From Flavobacterium bizetiae (GTDB taxonomy: Bacteria; Bacteroidota; Bacteroidia; Flavobacteriales; Flavobacteriaceae): 48,595 nucleotides of DNA. Made by a program: the position numbers and the translations under genes. Positions within the stretch are counted from its first letter, which is position 1. Every line of letters starts with the position of its first letter. Location of the stretch: NCBI RefSeq assembly GCF_902804475.1, contig NZ_CADCSU010000046.1, forward strand, positions 1 to 48,595, read 5' to 3'. Below the pieces are notes generated by a model. The model worked only from the letters and a program-made list of their open reading frames with translations. It had not been told where the DNA came from and searched no databases. Positions 7,996 to 15,384 of this stretch are shown piece by piece.

Positions 7996-9609
7996 TTACA
8001 TTACAGCATCAGCATAGAGTAGTTTATACAATTGCGTGTCTCTATCATAAACATCAGGATAAAAACCAATATCGCCGTCATCGCTTACCCAGGCTGTAAA
8101 ATAACCAATGTAAATAGGTATTTTAGTTTTAAGCTTACAAGTAGTTTCTTTTTCGCCGCTCATCGCCTGATCTATTTTATCAACTGGCCAATCCGGATCG
8201 TCTTTTAAAATGGCAAGCGCTAGATTTTTTGCTTCTTTTACATTAATACATCCATGGCTAAAAATACGTTTTTCGAATTCGAACAAACTTTTTGCCGGTG
8301 TATCATGCAAGTAAATATCATTCGGGTTTGGGAACATAAATTTCACCAATCCCAGAGAGTTTTTAGGACCTGGTTTTTGTCGAACGTTCCCGCCATTCCA
8401 TTCCATATTATGATCGGCCAGATAGTTTTTATCTTCGGCCATTTTTAGTTTTAATTCATTTTTAATGATACTCTGCGGAACATACCAATAGGGGCTAAAA
8501 ACAATCCTGTCCATCTCTCCGCTAAAGATCACCGTTTCGGTCATTCGGGTTCCCACAAAAACATCTGATACTAATTCGTATTTACCATTTTTTACATAAA
8601 TCAACCTGAATGATGGTATATTAATCATTATATATTCATCTGCTTTTGCCAGATTTGTCGGGATCCATCGGCAACGCTCCATGTTTAGCATTATCGTTTT
8701 TATACGATTACCAATTGGCTCATTCATTTGGTTGATATGATCTCTGGTAAGGGCATAATTTAATTTAAGTCCGTATCTTTTTTTATACTTTAAAACACCG
8801 GCCATCATCTCTTCGTCGTAGACATCTCTTTTAGAATCCTGCGCTAAATCTCCCACCACAAATAATCGTTCGCGTATTTGTTTTATCGCAACACCACTAT
8901 CAAATGGTCGCAAATCTTTGTAAGTTGCACTATCAATATCTATTTTTTTCCAAAGATTATTTTTCTCAATTGTTCGGTATTTTTTTAATACTTTTTGAAG
9001 TTTATAATATTGTCCGAATAAAAGATTTTCATCTTTATTTAATCGGTCCGGATCAACCATAAGAGAGTCTAATATCTTGGCATACGATATGTTTTTTGCC
9101 GGCAAGAACCAACCAATTTTCTTTAGGGTTGCAGCATCAACACCTGAATAAACGTTGCTCGCATAAAACACATACATATTAGACAATAAAAGTTCGGTAT
9201 CAATTTGAGGTAATTTATTAGAGACATTTTCATTAAAAATATCATCTACCAAATCCATATAAGGCATCGTAGCTTTTATACCCTGGTCATTAAGCAAATG
9301 CACTTTATGATACAAGAGCGATCCAAATTCGCTAACACTTTTATCATCATGCCAAATCAAATTATATTCTTTCTTTTTATAAAGATCCAGAACATCATTT
9401 TGGTATTTTTTTAATTTGGGATATTTTTTATAAAACTGAGTAATGGATTCCGCATCAACAGTAGCTTTTGAAACATATCTTTTGGAGGAAAGAACATTTT
9501 CAAATTCCGTCTTTTTATTTTTTGTAATAATCTCTTTGGCAGAAGATTCAAAGGGTGACATCAAAAAACTAACAGCAATAATTACAGAGAAGAAAGTAAA
9601 ATTTCGCAT
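7996..9609 (-). CDS. L,D-transpeptidase (YcbB/LdtD-like), periplasmic
   Basis: 537-residue enzyme that would form 3-3 peptidoglycan cross-links or attach proteins to the wall. A signal peptide (1-24; hydrophobic core FFSVIIAVSFLMSPF) is followed by a large N-terminal scaffold (about 50-245), a peptidoglycan-binding-like segment (about 246-290) and a YkuD catalytic domain (about 320-480). The active site reads SHGCIN with catalytic Cys454 and His452; an upstream His lies in the DIYLHDTP segment. The long N-terminal scaffold matches YcbB/LdtD-type enzymes rather than short YkuD proteins. Monocistronic, with a terminator immediately downstream. ATG start at 9609. Confidence 0.92.
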   Translation of the reverse strand: MRNFTFFSVIIAVSFLMSPFESSAKEIITKNKKTEFENVLSSKRYVSKATVDAESITQFYKKYPKLKKYQNDVLDLYKKKEYNLIWHDDKSVSEFGSLLYHKVHLLNDQGIKATMPYMDLVDDIFNENVSNKLPQIDTELLLSNMYVFYASNVYSGVDAATLKKIGWFLPAKNISYAKILDSLMVDPDRLNKDENLLFGQYYKLQKVLKKYRTIEKNNLWKKIDIDSATYKDLRPFDSGVAIKQIRERLFVVGDLAQDSKRDVYDEEMMAGVLKYKKRYGLKLNYALTRDHINQMNEPIGNRIKTIMLNMERCRWIPTNLAKADEYIMINIPSFRLIYVKNGKYELVSDVFVGTRMTETVIFSGEMDRIVFSPYWYVPQSIIKNELKLKMAEDKNYLADHNMEWNGGNVRQKPGPKNSLGLVKFMFPNPNDIYLHDTPAKSLFEFEKRIFSHGCINVKEAKNLALAILKDDPDWPVDKIDQAMSGEKETTCKLKTKIPIYIGYFTAWVSDDGDIGFYPDVYDRDTQLYKLLYADAVM

Positions 9610-10028
9610 ATTTCTTAGATTTAAATTAGAAAGGAAATTCTATTAAAAAAATACCGAAACCCCATAATTTGTCCAAAAACAAGTTTTCATATATTTTTCA
9701 AACAGTGGAAATCATAATTTGGGTACTCAAATATAGCTAAGATTATTGACATTTTAGTCATCATTTTTTTAAAATTGAATATAAAATTAATCAGTTTTAA
9801 CTTAAAAAGCATTTTTAATGCATCGTCTAAGATGCAATTTTTGCTTTAGTTTTATTGTAAGAAAGCAAATACAAACCATTAAAATCATTTTGACTAATCT
9901 CTATATCAATAAATACAATTTAAAAGGGTTTGAATCCGAACATAATCTGTTATCTTTGTAGTCTGAAATCAGTTTAAATAAACACAATACGTAAATTGAT
10001 TTCTTTCAATAGAAAACAGTAGATTAAG
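9610..10028. other. Divergent 419-bp intergenic region
   Basis: Separates the L,D-transpeptidase and Mrp genes. It holds the Mrp promoter (9929-9958) and a nested AT-rich hairpin around 9806-9847, where GCATC (9819-9823) pairs with GATGC (9830-9834) inside longer flanking arms (AAAAAGCA and TTGCTTT). I saw no open frame with a credible start. Confidence 0.5.
9929..9958 (+). promoter_or_regulatory. Bacteroidota-type promoter of the Mrp gene
   Basis: TTTG (9929-9932), 18 bp, TATCTTTG (9951-9958) matches the -33/-7 consensus of the primary sigma factor of Bacteroidota. Transcription would start about 9965, leaving a 64-nt leader. Confidence 0.75.
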
Positions 10029-11159
10029 ATGAAATTAGATAGAAAAGAAATTCTTAAAGCTCTAGAGACAATCACTATAGCCGGAGAAGGAAAAAATATG
10101 GTTGAAAGTGGCGCTGTTGCCAATGTCATTACTTTTGGTGATGAAGTTGTAGTAGATTTACTTTTGCACACACCAGCAATGCACATTAAAAAAAGAGCCG
10201 AAGATGATATCAGAAAAACAATTCTTGAGTTGGTATCTCCTGAGGCAAAAATCAAAGTAAACATTAAAGTTGAAGCAAAGGAAAACCCGAACGAAATAAA
10301 AGGAAAGGCTATCCCGGGAATCAAAAATATCATTGCCGTTGCCTCTGGTAAAGGTGGAGTTGGTAAATCGACTGTTACTGCAAATCTTGCTGTAACGCTT
10401 GCTAAAATGGGTTTTAATGTTGGTATTCTTGATGCCGATATCTACGGACCATCGATGCCTATTATGTTTGACGTTGAAAGCGAAAAACCAATTTCGATCA
10501 CTATTGACGGAAAATCAAAAATGAAACCTGTTGAAAGTTACGATATCAAAATACTTTCTATTGGTTTCTTTACAGCTCCAAGTCAAGCTGTTATCTGGAG
10601 AGGTCCAATGGCTGCAAAAGCATTGAACCAAATGATTTTTGATGCAGATTGGGGAGATTTAGATTTTATGTTAATCGATTTACCTCCGGGAACCGGAGAT
10701 ATTCATCTTTCGATCATGCAATCGTTACCAATTACTGGTGCTGTTGTAGTAAGTACTCCTCAGGCTGTGGCTCTTGCCGATGCTAAAAAAGGAGTTGCTA
10801 TGTTTATGCAGGATAACATCAATGTTCCTGTTTTGGGAATTATCGAAAATATGGCGTACTTTACACCAGAAGAATTACCTGACAATAAATACTATATTTT
10901 TGGACAAGAAGGTGCAAAAAACCTTGCTCAGGATTTAGATGTTCCGTTTTTAGGTGAAGTACCAATCGTACAATCTATTCGTGAAGCCGGAGATTATGGC
11001 CGCCCTGCAGCAATGCAAACTGCCTCTGTAATCGAAACTGTTTTCGAAGAGATCACCAGAAATGTTGTGCAGGAAGTAGTAAACAGAAATGATACTTTGC
11101 CTGCTACAGAAGCCATTAAAATTACAACTATGGCAGGTTGTTCAGCAGTAAAGAAATAA
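10029..11159 (+). CDS. mrp: Mrp/ApbC-family P-loop ATPase, Fe-S cluster carrier
   Basis: 376-residue cytosolic ATPase that assembles or carries Fe-S clusters to apo-proteins. An N-terminal MIP18/DUF59 domain (1-85) precedes the ATPase core with the deviant Walker A GKGGVGKST (107-115), DADIYGPSMP and a Walker B-like LIDLPPGTGD. Most relatives have a CxxC cluster-binding pair after the ENM(A/S)YF motif; here that stretch reads ENMAYFTPEELPDNKYYIFG with no Cys. One Cys remains near the C-terminus (AGCSAVKK). The NifU-like and ferredoxin genes downstream support an Fe-S role. Confidence 0.93.
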   Translation: MKLDRKEILKALETITIAGEGKNMVESGAVANVITFGDEVVVDLLLHTPAMHIKKRAEDDIRKTILELVSPEAKIKVNIKVEAKENPNEIKGKAIPGIKNIIAVASGKGGVGKSTVTANLAVTLAKMGFNVGILDADIYGPSMPIMFDVESEKPISITIDGKSKMKPVESYDIKILSIGFFTAPSQAVIWRGPMAAKALNQMIFDADWGDLDFMLIDLPPGTGDIHLSIMQSLPITGAVVVSTPQAVALADAKKGVAMFMQDNINVPVLGIIENMAYFTPEELPDNKYYIFGQEGAKNLAQDLDVPFLGEVPIVQSIREAGDYGRPAAMQTASVIETVFEEITRNVVQEVVNRNDTLPATEAIKITTMAGCSAVKK

Positions 11160-11266
11160 ATTAGATAATGAGATAATGAGGCAATTTGATAATGTTTCCG
11201 GGAGAATTTAAAATTTTCTTTAAGCATTATCGAATTCTCTAATTCTCTAATTGACACATTAATATT
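11160..11266. repeat. Inverted repeat filling the mrp-nifU spacer
   Basis: The left side (AATTAGATAATGAGATAATG from about 11159) is an imperfect reverse complement of the right side (CATTATCGAATTCTCTAATT and CTCTAATT, about 11224-11251). The word AATTAGAGAATTAGAG builds the arms. It looks like a spacer repeat rather than a terminator because nifU follows on the same strand. Confidence 0.5.
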
Positions 11267-11506
11267 ATGACAACAGAAGAATTAACAAACAACGTATTAT
11301 TGGCTCTAGACGAAATCAGACCTTTTTTAAATTCTGACGGAGGAGACATTACGCTAATTTCTATAGACGATGACAAACATGTCAAAGTTCGTCTTGAAGG
11401 AGCATGTATTAGCTGTAGTGTAAACCAAATGACGCTAAAAGCAGGTGTTGAAACAACAATAAAAAAATATGCTCCGCAAATAGAAACTGTGGTAAATATA
11501 ATGTAA
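11267..11506 (+). CDS. NifU-domain Fe-S scaffold protein
   Basis: 79-residue protein consisting only of the NifU C-terminal (Nfu) domain. The cluster ligands are Cys47 and Cys50 in GACISCSVNQMTLK, and the sequence keeps the family core (LNSDGGDITLI, LEGAC). Nfu proteins hold a 4Fe-4S cluster at a dimer interface and hand it to targets. The position 107 bp after mrp suggests a joint Fe-S delivery operon. ATG start at 11267. Confidence 0.95.
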   Translation: MTTEELTNNVLLALDEIRPFLNSDGGDITLISIDDDKHVKVRLEGACISCSVNQMTLKAGVETTIKKYAPQIETVVNIM

Positions 11507-11687
11507 TAAAAACGCTATTTTTTCTGCTTTTTAGATTTAATCAATTAACAAGAATAATAGTTCTTTAAGCGCTTTGATTTGATATTTTTTAAAAATAAGA
11601 CACAAACAAAGCAACTTATTGCGGATTTAGCAAAAAACAACGTAAAGATTTAAGAGTTTTAGTTAAGGAATTGTTACATATTTAACT

Positions 11688-11695
11688 TAAATTTG
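11688..11695 (+). promoter_or_regulatory. -7 type promoter element before the secreted protein gene
   Basis: TAAATTTG fits TAnnTTTG. A TTG at 11671-11673 is only 14 bp upstream, shorter than usual, so the -33 element is uncertain. Start codon at 11722. Confidence 0.4.
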
Positions 11696-11721
11696 TCACA
11701 TAACCCCAAAATCTTAAATTT

Positions 11722-12204
11722 ATGAAGAACTATTACGCTCTATTTTTATTGCTATTTTTTGTTTCTGTGAATTATGCACAGCAAACTACGCAAACTCTAG
11801 TTGTTGACAAAGCCTGGTTAAACGAATCAGAAGAATGGTCAGACTTTAAATACTCAGGTCAGATTGTATTTTCGACCAACGCAAATGAAGAAGAAGGCAG
11901 TTTAAGAATTGGTAATTATGATTTCTTATACGATTTCTGTAACGGCAAAGCCAAATTTGCAAACAAAGCAACTTACAGCGCAGCTCAATTTGCACATCCT
12001 AGAAAAGTATCTGTAACAACAGATAAACAAGGAGTAATGAATTCAACTTATGAAGGTACTTTAATCTTTCAATCAGATAAAGATTATTATTCTGTAATTG
12101 CTTTTGTCACTATACTAGAAAAAAACGGAAATATTCTTGGTGTAAAAATGCGCCCTAAAGAAGGAAGCAAAAAAGAATACGCATTTAGTTTAAAAAATAG
12201 TTAA
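11722..12204 (+). CDS. Secreted protein of unknown function
   Basis: 160 residues. A signal peptide (MKNYYALFLLLFFVSVNYAQ) ends with the YAQ cleavage motif common in Flavobacterium. The mature part is a predicted beta-rich domain without Cys clusters or catalytic motifs I recognise (YSGQIVFSTNANEEEG; FDFC-type single Cys in YDFCNGKAKF; STYEGTLIFQSDKDYYSVIA). Located between the NifU-like and ferredoxin genes but with its own likely promoter, so a functional link to Fe-S metabolism is unproven. Confidence 0.75.
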   Translation: MKNYYALFLLLFFVSVNYAQQTTQTLVVDKAWLNESEEWSDFKYSGQIVFSTNANEEEGSLRIGNYDFLYDFCNGKAKFANKATYSAAQFAHPRKVSVTTDKQGVMNSTYEGTLIFQSDKDYYSVIAFVTILEKNGNILGVKMRPKEGSKKEYAFSLKNS

Positions 12205-12264
12205 CGTAATTAAGGATTTTTTCACGTTATAAAATCCTAACCAGTAAAATTCCAAATAATTAAA

Positions 12265-12582
12265 ATGGATGTATTAATAAAGATTAAAGATCGAGAAGGA
12301 GTTATACACGAGTTACAAGCTCCAACTGATATGGCAATGAATATAATGGAGTTATGCAAAGCATACGAACTACCTGTTGAAGGAACATGCGGCGGAATGG
12401 CCATGTGTGCTTCTTGCCAGTGCTATGTTCTTAATGATGTTGCATTACCTGAAATGGGAGATGAAGAAGAAGCCATGCTGTCGGAAGCATTTTACGTTAA
12501 ATCAAATAGCCGTTTGGGTTGCCAGATTCCAATTACTACCGAGTTAGAAGGATTAGAATTAGAATTAGCTCCTGAATACTAA
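12265..12582 (+). CDS. 2Fe-2S ferredoxin (adrenodoxin type)
   Basis: 105-residue electron carrier. Cluster ligands follow the vertebrate-type/ISC ferredoxin spacing: Cys42-X5-Cys48-X2-Cys51 in GTCGGMAMCASCQCYV and Cys86 in SRLGCQIP. The last quarter is acidic (ELEGLELELAPEY), typical of this family. ISC-type ferredoxins supply electrons for cluster assembly, which agrees with the upstream Mrp and NifU-like genes. A strong terminator follows 20 bp after the stop. Confidence 0.93.
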   Translation: MDVLIKIKDREGVIHELQAPTDMAMNIMELCKAYELPVEGTCGGMAMCASCQCYVLNDVALPEMGDEEEAMLSEAFYVKSNSRLGCQIPITTELEGLELELAPEY

Positions 12583-12602
12583 ACCATAAAGTACAATATT
12601 TT

Positions 12603-12651
12603 AAAATTCCAAATTCCAACAATAGTACACACTATCGGAATTTGGAATTTT
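12603..12651. terminator. Bidirectional terminator
   Basis: AAAATTCCAAATTCC (12603-12617) pairs perfectly with GGAATTTGGAATTTT (12637-12651), 19-nt loop, followed by T-rich sequence. Serves ferredoxin (plus) and the SUKH gene (minus). Confidence 0.88.
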
Positions 12652-12662
12652 TTATTTGTAGT

Positions 12663-13175
12663 TTACCCCAACTCATTCGGATCAAAAGGTTCAAATTCTC
12701 TTTCAGGAAACGCTTCGGTTAAAATTCCTGACGAACACAACCAGGTTATCGTTTCTTCGAGTGTATTTCCTGCTTTATAAATCATTTCGCTATGTCTTGG
12801 CAAAACGAAATATTCTCCTTTATAAAGAATAATTTCATCTCCGTCATACGTGTCTCCAATTCTAATTGTCCCGAAATCTCGGGATAAAACTTCCTCTTTT
12901 GTCAACACCTCTTTTCCTTCATCCCAAAACCAATATTCAGTTATACGATTTTTCCATTCTTCTAAAGTAAGAATTATGGTTTCCGGAAGATAGATTCGAA
13001 CATAAGTTCCGCCAAGAATTCCGCTTCCGTAAGTTGAAACATATTCTTTATAATCATCATCAAAAACAATATTTAAGGTTTTCTCGCACGCCAGAATATC
13101 TTCATCCTCTGCAAGAAATAAGTCTGTTTTATTGGTCTTGTAATTCGGGATTATTTTATAATTGTCGAAATTCAT
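12663..13175 (-). CDS. SMI1/KNR4 (SUKH superfamily) protein, probable immunity protein
   Basis: 170-residue cytosolic protein. The start of the fold is visible as ILACEKTLNIVFDDDYKEYVSTYGSG (split in two words: an E-x-x-L-x-x-x-LP/F-DDYKEY helix, then YGSG), the hallmark of SMI1/KNR4 domains. Later come GDTYDGDEIILYKGEYFVLPRHSEMIYK and a terminal helix (TLEETITWL). SUKH proteins neutralise polymorphic toxins, often nucleases. The neighbour at 13236 is a second immunity-type protein, and no toxin gene is adjacent. ATG start at 13175. Confidence 0.8.
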   Translation of the reverse strand: MNFDNYKIIPNYKTNKTDLFLAEDEDILACEKTLNIVFDDDYKEYVSTYGSGILGGTYVRIYLPETIILTLEEWKNRITEYWFWDEGKEVLTKEEVLSRDFGTIRIGDTYDGDEIILYKGEYFVLPRHSEMIYKAGNTLEETITWLCSSGILTEAFPEREFEPFDPNELG

Positions 13176-13235
13176 TTCATCTGTATTTATAATAGCTAAG
13201 ATACGATTTTCGCTATTTTCTTTAAAACTTTAAAC

Positions 13236-13637
13236 TCAAATATCATATTCAATTTCTCCTATATATAAGAGATTAAATTTTGCATCAGCTATCGAAACCG
13301 GGTTTTTAATTTGATTTTTCGAAATAAACACAAGCGTATTTAGCTCTTCCGGATTTTTGTTTAAGTGCATCAATCTTTTTTTCGCTTCAGAAATCCATTG
13401 TGTACCATACGAATATCCCACGAATTTTTCTTCAAAAGAAATCGCTTCATTTTCAAATCCGCTTTCGATAAAATCATGATCTAAAAAATGCTCGCTTTGG
13501 GATTTTGCAAACTCCGATATGTATTTTTCTTCGTAATCATCATCTTTATAATACGCCTCATCTTCTCCCACAAAATCAAAATATTCTTTTTCTGATTCAA
13601 ACTTCCCAAACCAAAAATAACTAATCTCTGTTCTCAT
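13236..13637 (-). CDS. Immunity protein 22-like (Imm22) protein
   Basis: 133-residue acidic protein. Its layout agrees with Imm22 as I remember it: an initial strand with FWFGKFESEKEYFDFV, a middle SEFAKSQSEHFLDHDFIES block, a GYSYGTQWISEA segment and a closing strand FNLLYIGEIEYDI. Imm22 proteins protect against contact-dependent or polymorphic toxins. The gene lies 60 bp upstream of the SUKH gene on the same strand, so the two are probably co-transcribed as an immunity pair. No toxin or delivery gene is nearby. The family call rests on remembered motifs. Confidence 0.68.
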   Translation of the reverse strand: MRTEISYFWFGKFESEKEYFDFVGEDEAYYKDDDYEEKYISEFAKSQSEHFLDHDFIESGFENEAISFEEKFVGYSYGTQWISEAKKRLMHLNKNPEELNTLVFISKNQIKNPVSIADAKFNLLYIGEIEYDI

Positions 13638-13708
13638 AATTTTAAATGAATATCAAACAAAAGTATCGTTTATGAATTACAATTTTTAAAAGTTACGCAA
13701 TAAAAAAA

Positions 13709-13735
13709 CCGCAATCACATTTCTGCAATTACGGC
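13709..13735 (-). terminator. Probable terminator of asd
   Basis: On the minus strand GCCGTAATTGC and TGTGATTGCGG form an 8-bp-plus stem with two G-U pairs, then seven T residues (13702-13708). Confidence 0.65.
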
Positions 13736-13769
13736 TTTTCCTTTATAACAATTTTCTTTAATCTCTAAC

Positions 13770-14759
13770 TTATACCAAACCTGCCTGAATTAAATATTCA
13801 GCAATTTGAATTGTGTTTGTTGCAGCACCTTTTCTCAGGTTATCAGCAACGATCCACATGTTTAATGTATTTGGCTGGCTTTCGTCACGACGAATTCTAC
13901 CTACAAAAACATCATTTTTACCTTCTGCATATAATGGCATTGGGTATGTAAATGTATCTAAATTATCCTGCACCACTACTCCATCTGTATGATGCAAAAT
14001 TTCACGTACTTCGTTTACATCAAAATCATTTGTAAACTCAACATTTACCGCTTCACTATGTCCGCCAACAACTGGTACACGAACTGCAGTTGCAGTAACT
14101 CTGATAGTATTATCACCAAGAATTTTTTGAGTTTCACGAACTAATTTCATTTCTTCTTTAGTGTATCCGTTTTCTTCGAAACTATCGCAATGTGGAATCG
14201 CATTTCTATGAATTGGATATTTGTATGCCATTTCTCCCTGAATTCCGGCGTACTCATTTTCTAATTGTCTTACCGCTTTTACGCCAGTTCCGGTGATCGA
14301 TTGATAAGTAGAAACAATGATTCTTTTGATGTTGTATTTTCTGTGCAAAGGAGCCAAAGTCAATACCATTTGAATAGTAGAACAGTTTGGGTTTGCAATA
14401 ATTTTATCTTCTTTTGTTAATGTATCAGCATTGATTTCCGGAACGATCAATTTTTTTGTCGGATCCATTCTCCATGCCGAAGAATTATCAATAACTGTTG
14501 TTCCTGCTGCTGCAAATTTTGGTGCCCACTCTAATGAAGTATCTCCTCCTGCCGAAAAAACAGCAATATCTGCTTTCAAATCAACAGCGGTTTGTAATCC
14601 TACAACTTTATATTTTTGACCTTTATATTCAATTTCTTTTCCAACCGACTTCTCAGAAGCCACAGGAATTAATTCTGTAACAGGGAAATTTCTTTCTGCT
14701 AAAACTTTAAGCATTATTTCGCCAACCATACCAGTGGCACCTACAACGGCTATTCTCAT
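13770..14759 (-). CDS. asd: Aspartate-semialdehyde dehydrogenase
   Basis: 329-residue NADPH enzyme that reduces aspartyl phosphate to aspartate semialdehyde, the branch point to lysine/diaminopimelate, threonine and methionine. Motifs: nucleotide-binding GATGMVGE (8-15), FSAGG (68-72), catalytic Cys126 in NPNCSTIQM, SITGTG (about 155) and the catalytic His region GGHSEAVNVEF. Full family length. The gene is monocistronic, with a good promoter (14797-14827) and its own terminator. Confidence 0.97.
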   Translation of the reverse strand: MRIAVVGATGMVGEIMLKVLAERNFPVTELIPVASEKSVGKEIEYKGQKYKVVGLQTAVDLKADIAVFSAGGDTSLEWAPKFAAAGTTVIDNSSAWRMDPTKKLIVPEINADTLTKEDKIIANPNCSTIQMVLTLAPLHRKYNIKRIIVSTYQSITGTGVKAVRQLENEYAGIQGEMAYKYPIHRNAIPHCDSFEENGYTKEEMKLVRETQKILGDNTIRVTATAVRVPVVGGHSEAVNVEFTNDFDVNEVREILHHTDGVVVQDNLDTFTYPMPLYAEGKNDVFVGRIRRDESQPNTLNMWIVADNLRKGAATNTIQIAEYLIQAGLV

Positions 14760-14796
14760 TTTTATATTTTTAGTATGAATTAATCTAATTTACTCT

Positions 14797-14827
14797 GCAA
14801 AAGTAGCTATAATAAAAAACAAAACAA
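14797..14827 (-). promoter_or_regulatory. Promoter of asd
   Basis: On the minus strand TTG (14827-14825), 19 bp, then TACTTTTGC (14805-14797), matching the TAnnTTTGC -7 consensus. The start codon lies 37 bp downstream. Confidence 0.68.
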
Positions 14828-14867
14828 TGTGCTTCACAAAAAATAACAAAATGTTACAAATCAAACA

Positions 14868-14902
14868 AAAATAAAAAAAACCGCCTCAATCAAGAAGCGG
14901 TT
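14868..14902 (-). terminator. Terminator of mscL
   Basis: Minus-strand AACCGCTTC and GAGGCGGTT pair around TTGATT, followed by eight T residues. Confidence 0.85.
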
Positions 14903-14932
14903 AAGTTAGACTTAGTGTAGCGGTATATTATA

Positions 14933-15316
14933 TTATTGCTTATTCTTTAACAGATCTCTAATCTGAATAAGTAATTCTTCCTGTGTTGGTCCTGCTGGTG
15001 CAGCTGGTGGCGGAACTTCTTTCTTTTTTGCATGATTTATTCCTTTAATAATTAAGAATAAAACAAAAGCAACAATAAGAAAGTTAATTACTGCCGAAAG
15101 AAACAAACCATATTTAACGCCTCCAAAAGCAGTTAGCTCTTCTATAGTCGATAAATGTGCCGCATCTAGTGCCGGTTTTAATATTAATGGCGTAATTACA
15201 TTTTCAATTAATGAGCTCACAATTTTGCCAAAAGCAGCTCCAATTATAACACCGACAGCCAAATCGACTACGTTGCCTTTCATTGCAAATTCCTTAAATT
15301 CTGAAAACATCCCCAT
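14933..15316 (-). CDS. mscL: Large-conductance mechanosensitive channel MscL
   Basis: 127-residue inner-membrane channel that opens under membrane tension and releases solutes during hypo-osmotic shock. The N-terminal amphipathic helix FSEFKEFAMKGNVVDLAVGV leads into TM1 (GVIIGAAFGKIVSSLI); TM2 is around FLSAVINFLIVAFVLFLII; a charged C-terminal bundle helix ends PTQEELLIQIRDLLKNKQ. The frame is open to 15373, but only via a TTG codon. The ATG at 15316 (MGMFSEF; a second at 15310) matches the family start. It lies 68 bp after the murF-alr stop on the same strand, so co-transcription is possible. Confidence 0.96.
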   Translation of the reverse strand: MGMFSEFKEFAMKGNVVDLAVGVIIGAAFGKIVSSLIENVITPLILKPALDAAHLSTIEELTAFGGVKYGLFLSAVINFLIVAFVLFLIIKGINHAKKKEVPPPAAPAGPTQEELLIQIRDLLKNKQ

Positions 15317-15384
15317 AATTGATTCTTTTAGTTTATAAATTAATTGAAATCGAAAATACGGAATTTTCTGCAAAGTTTCAAAAT

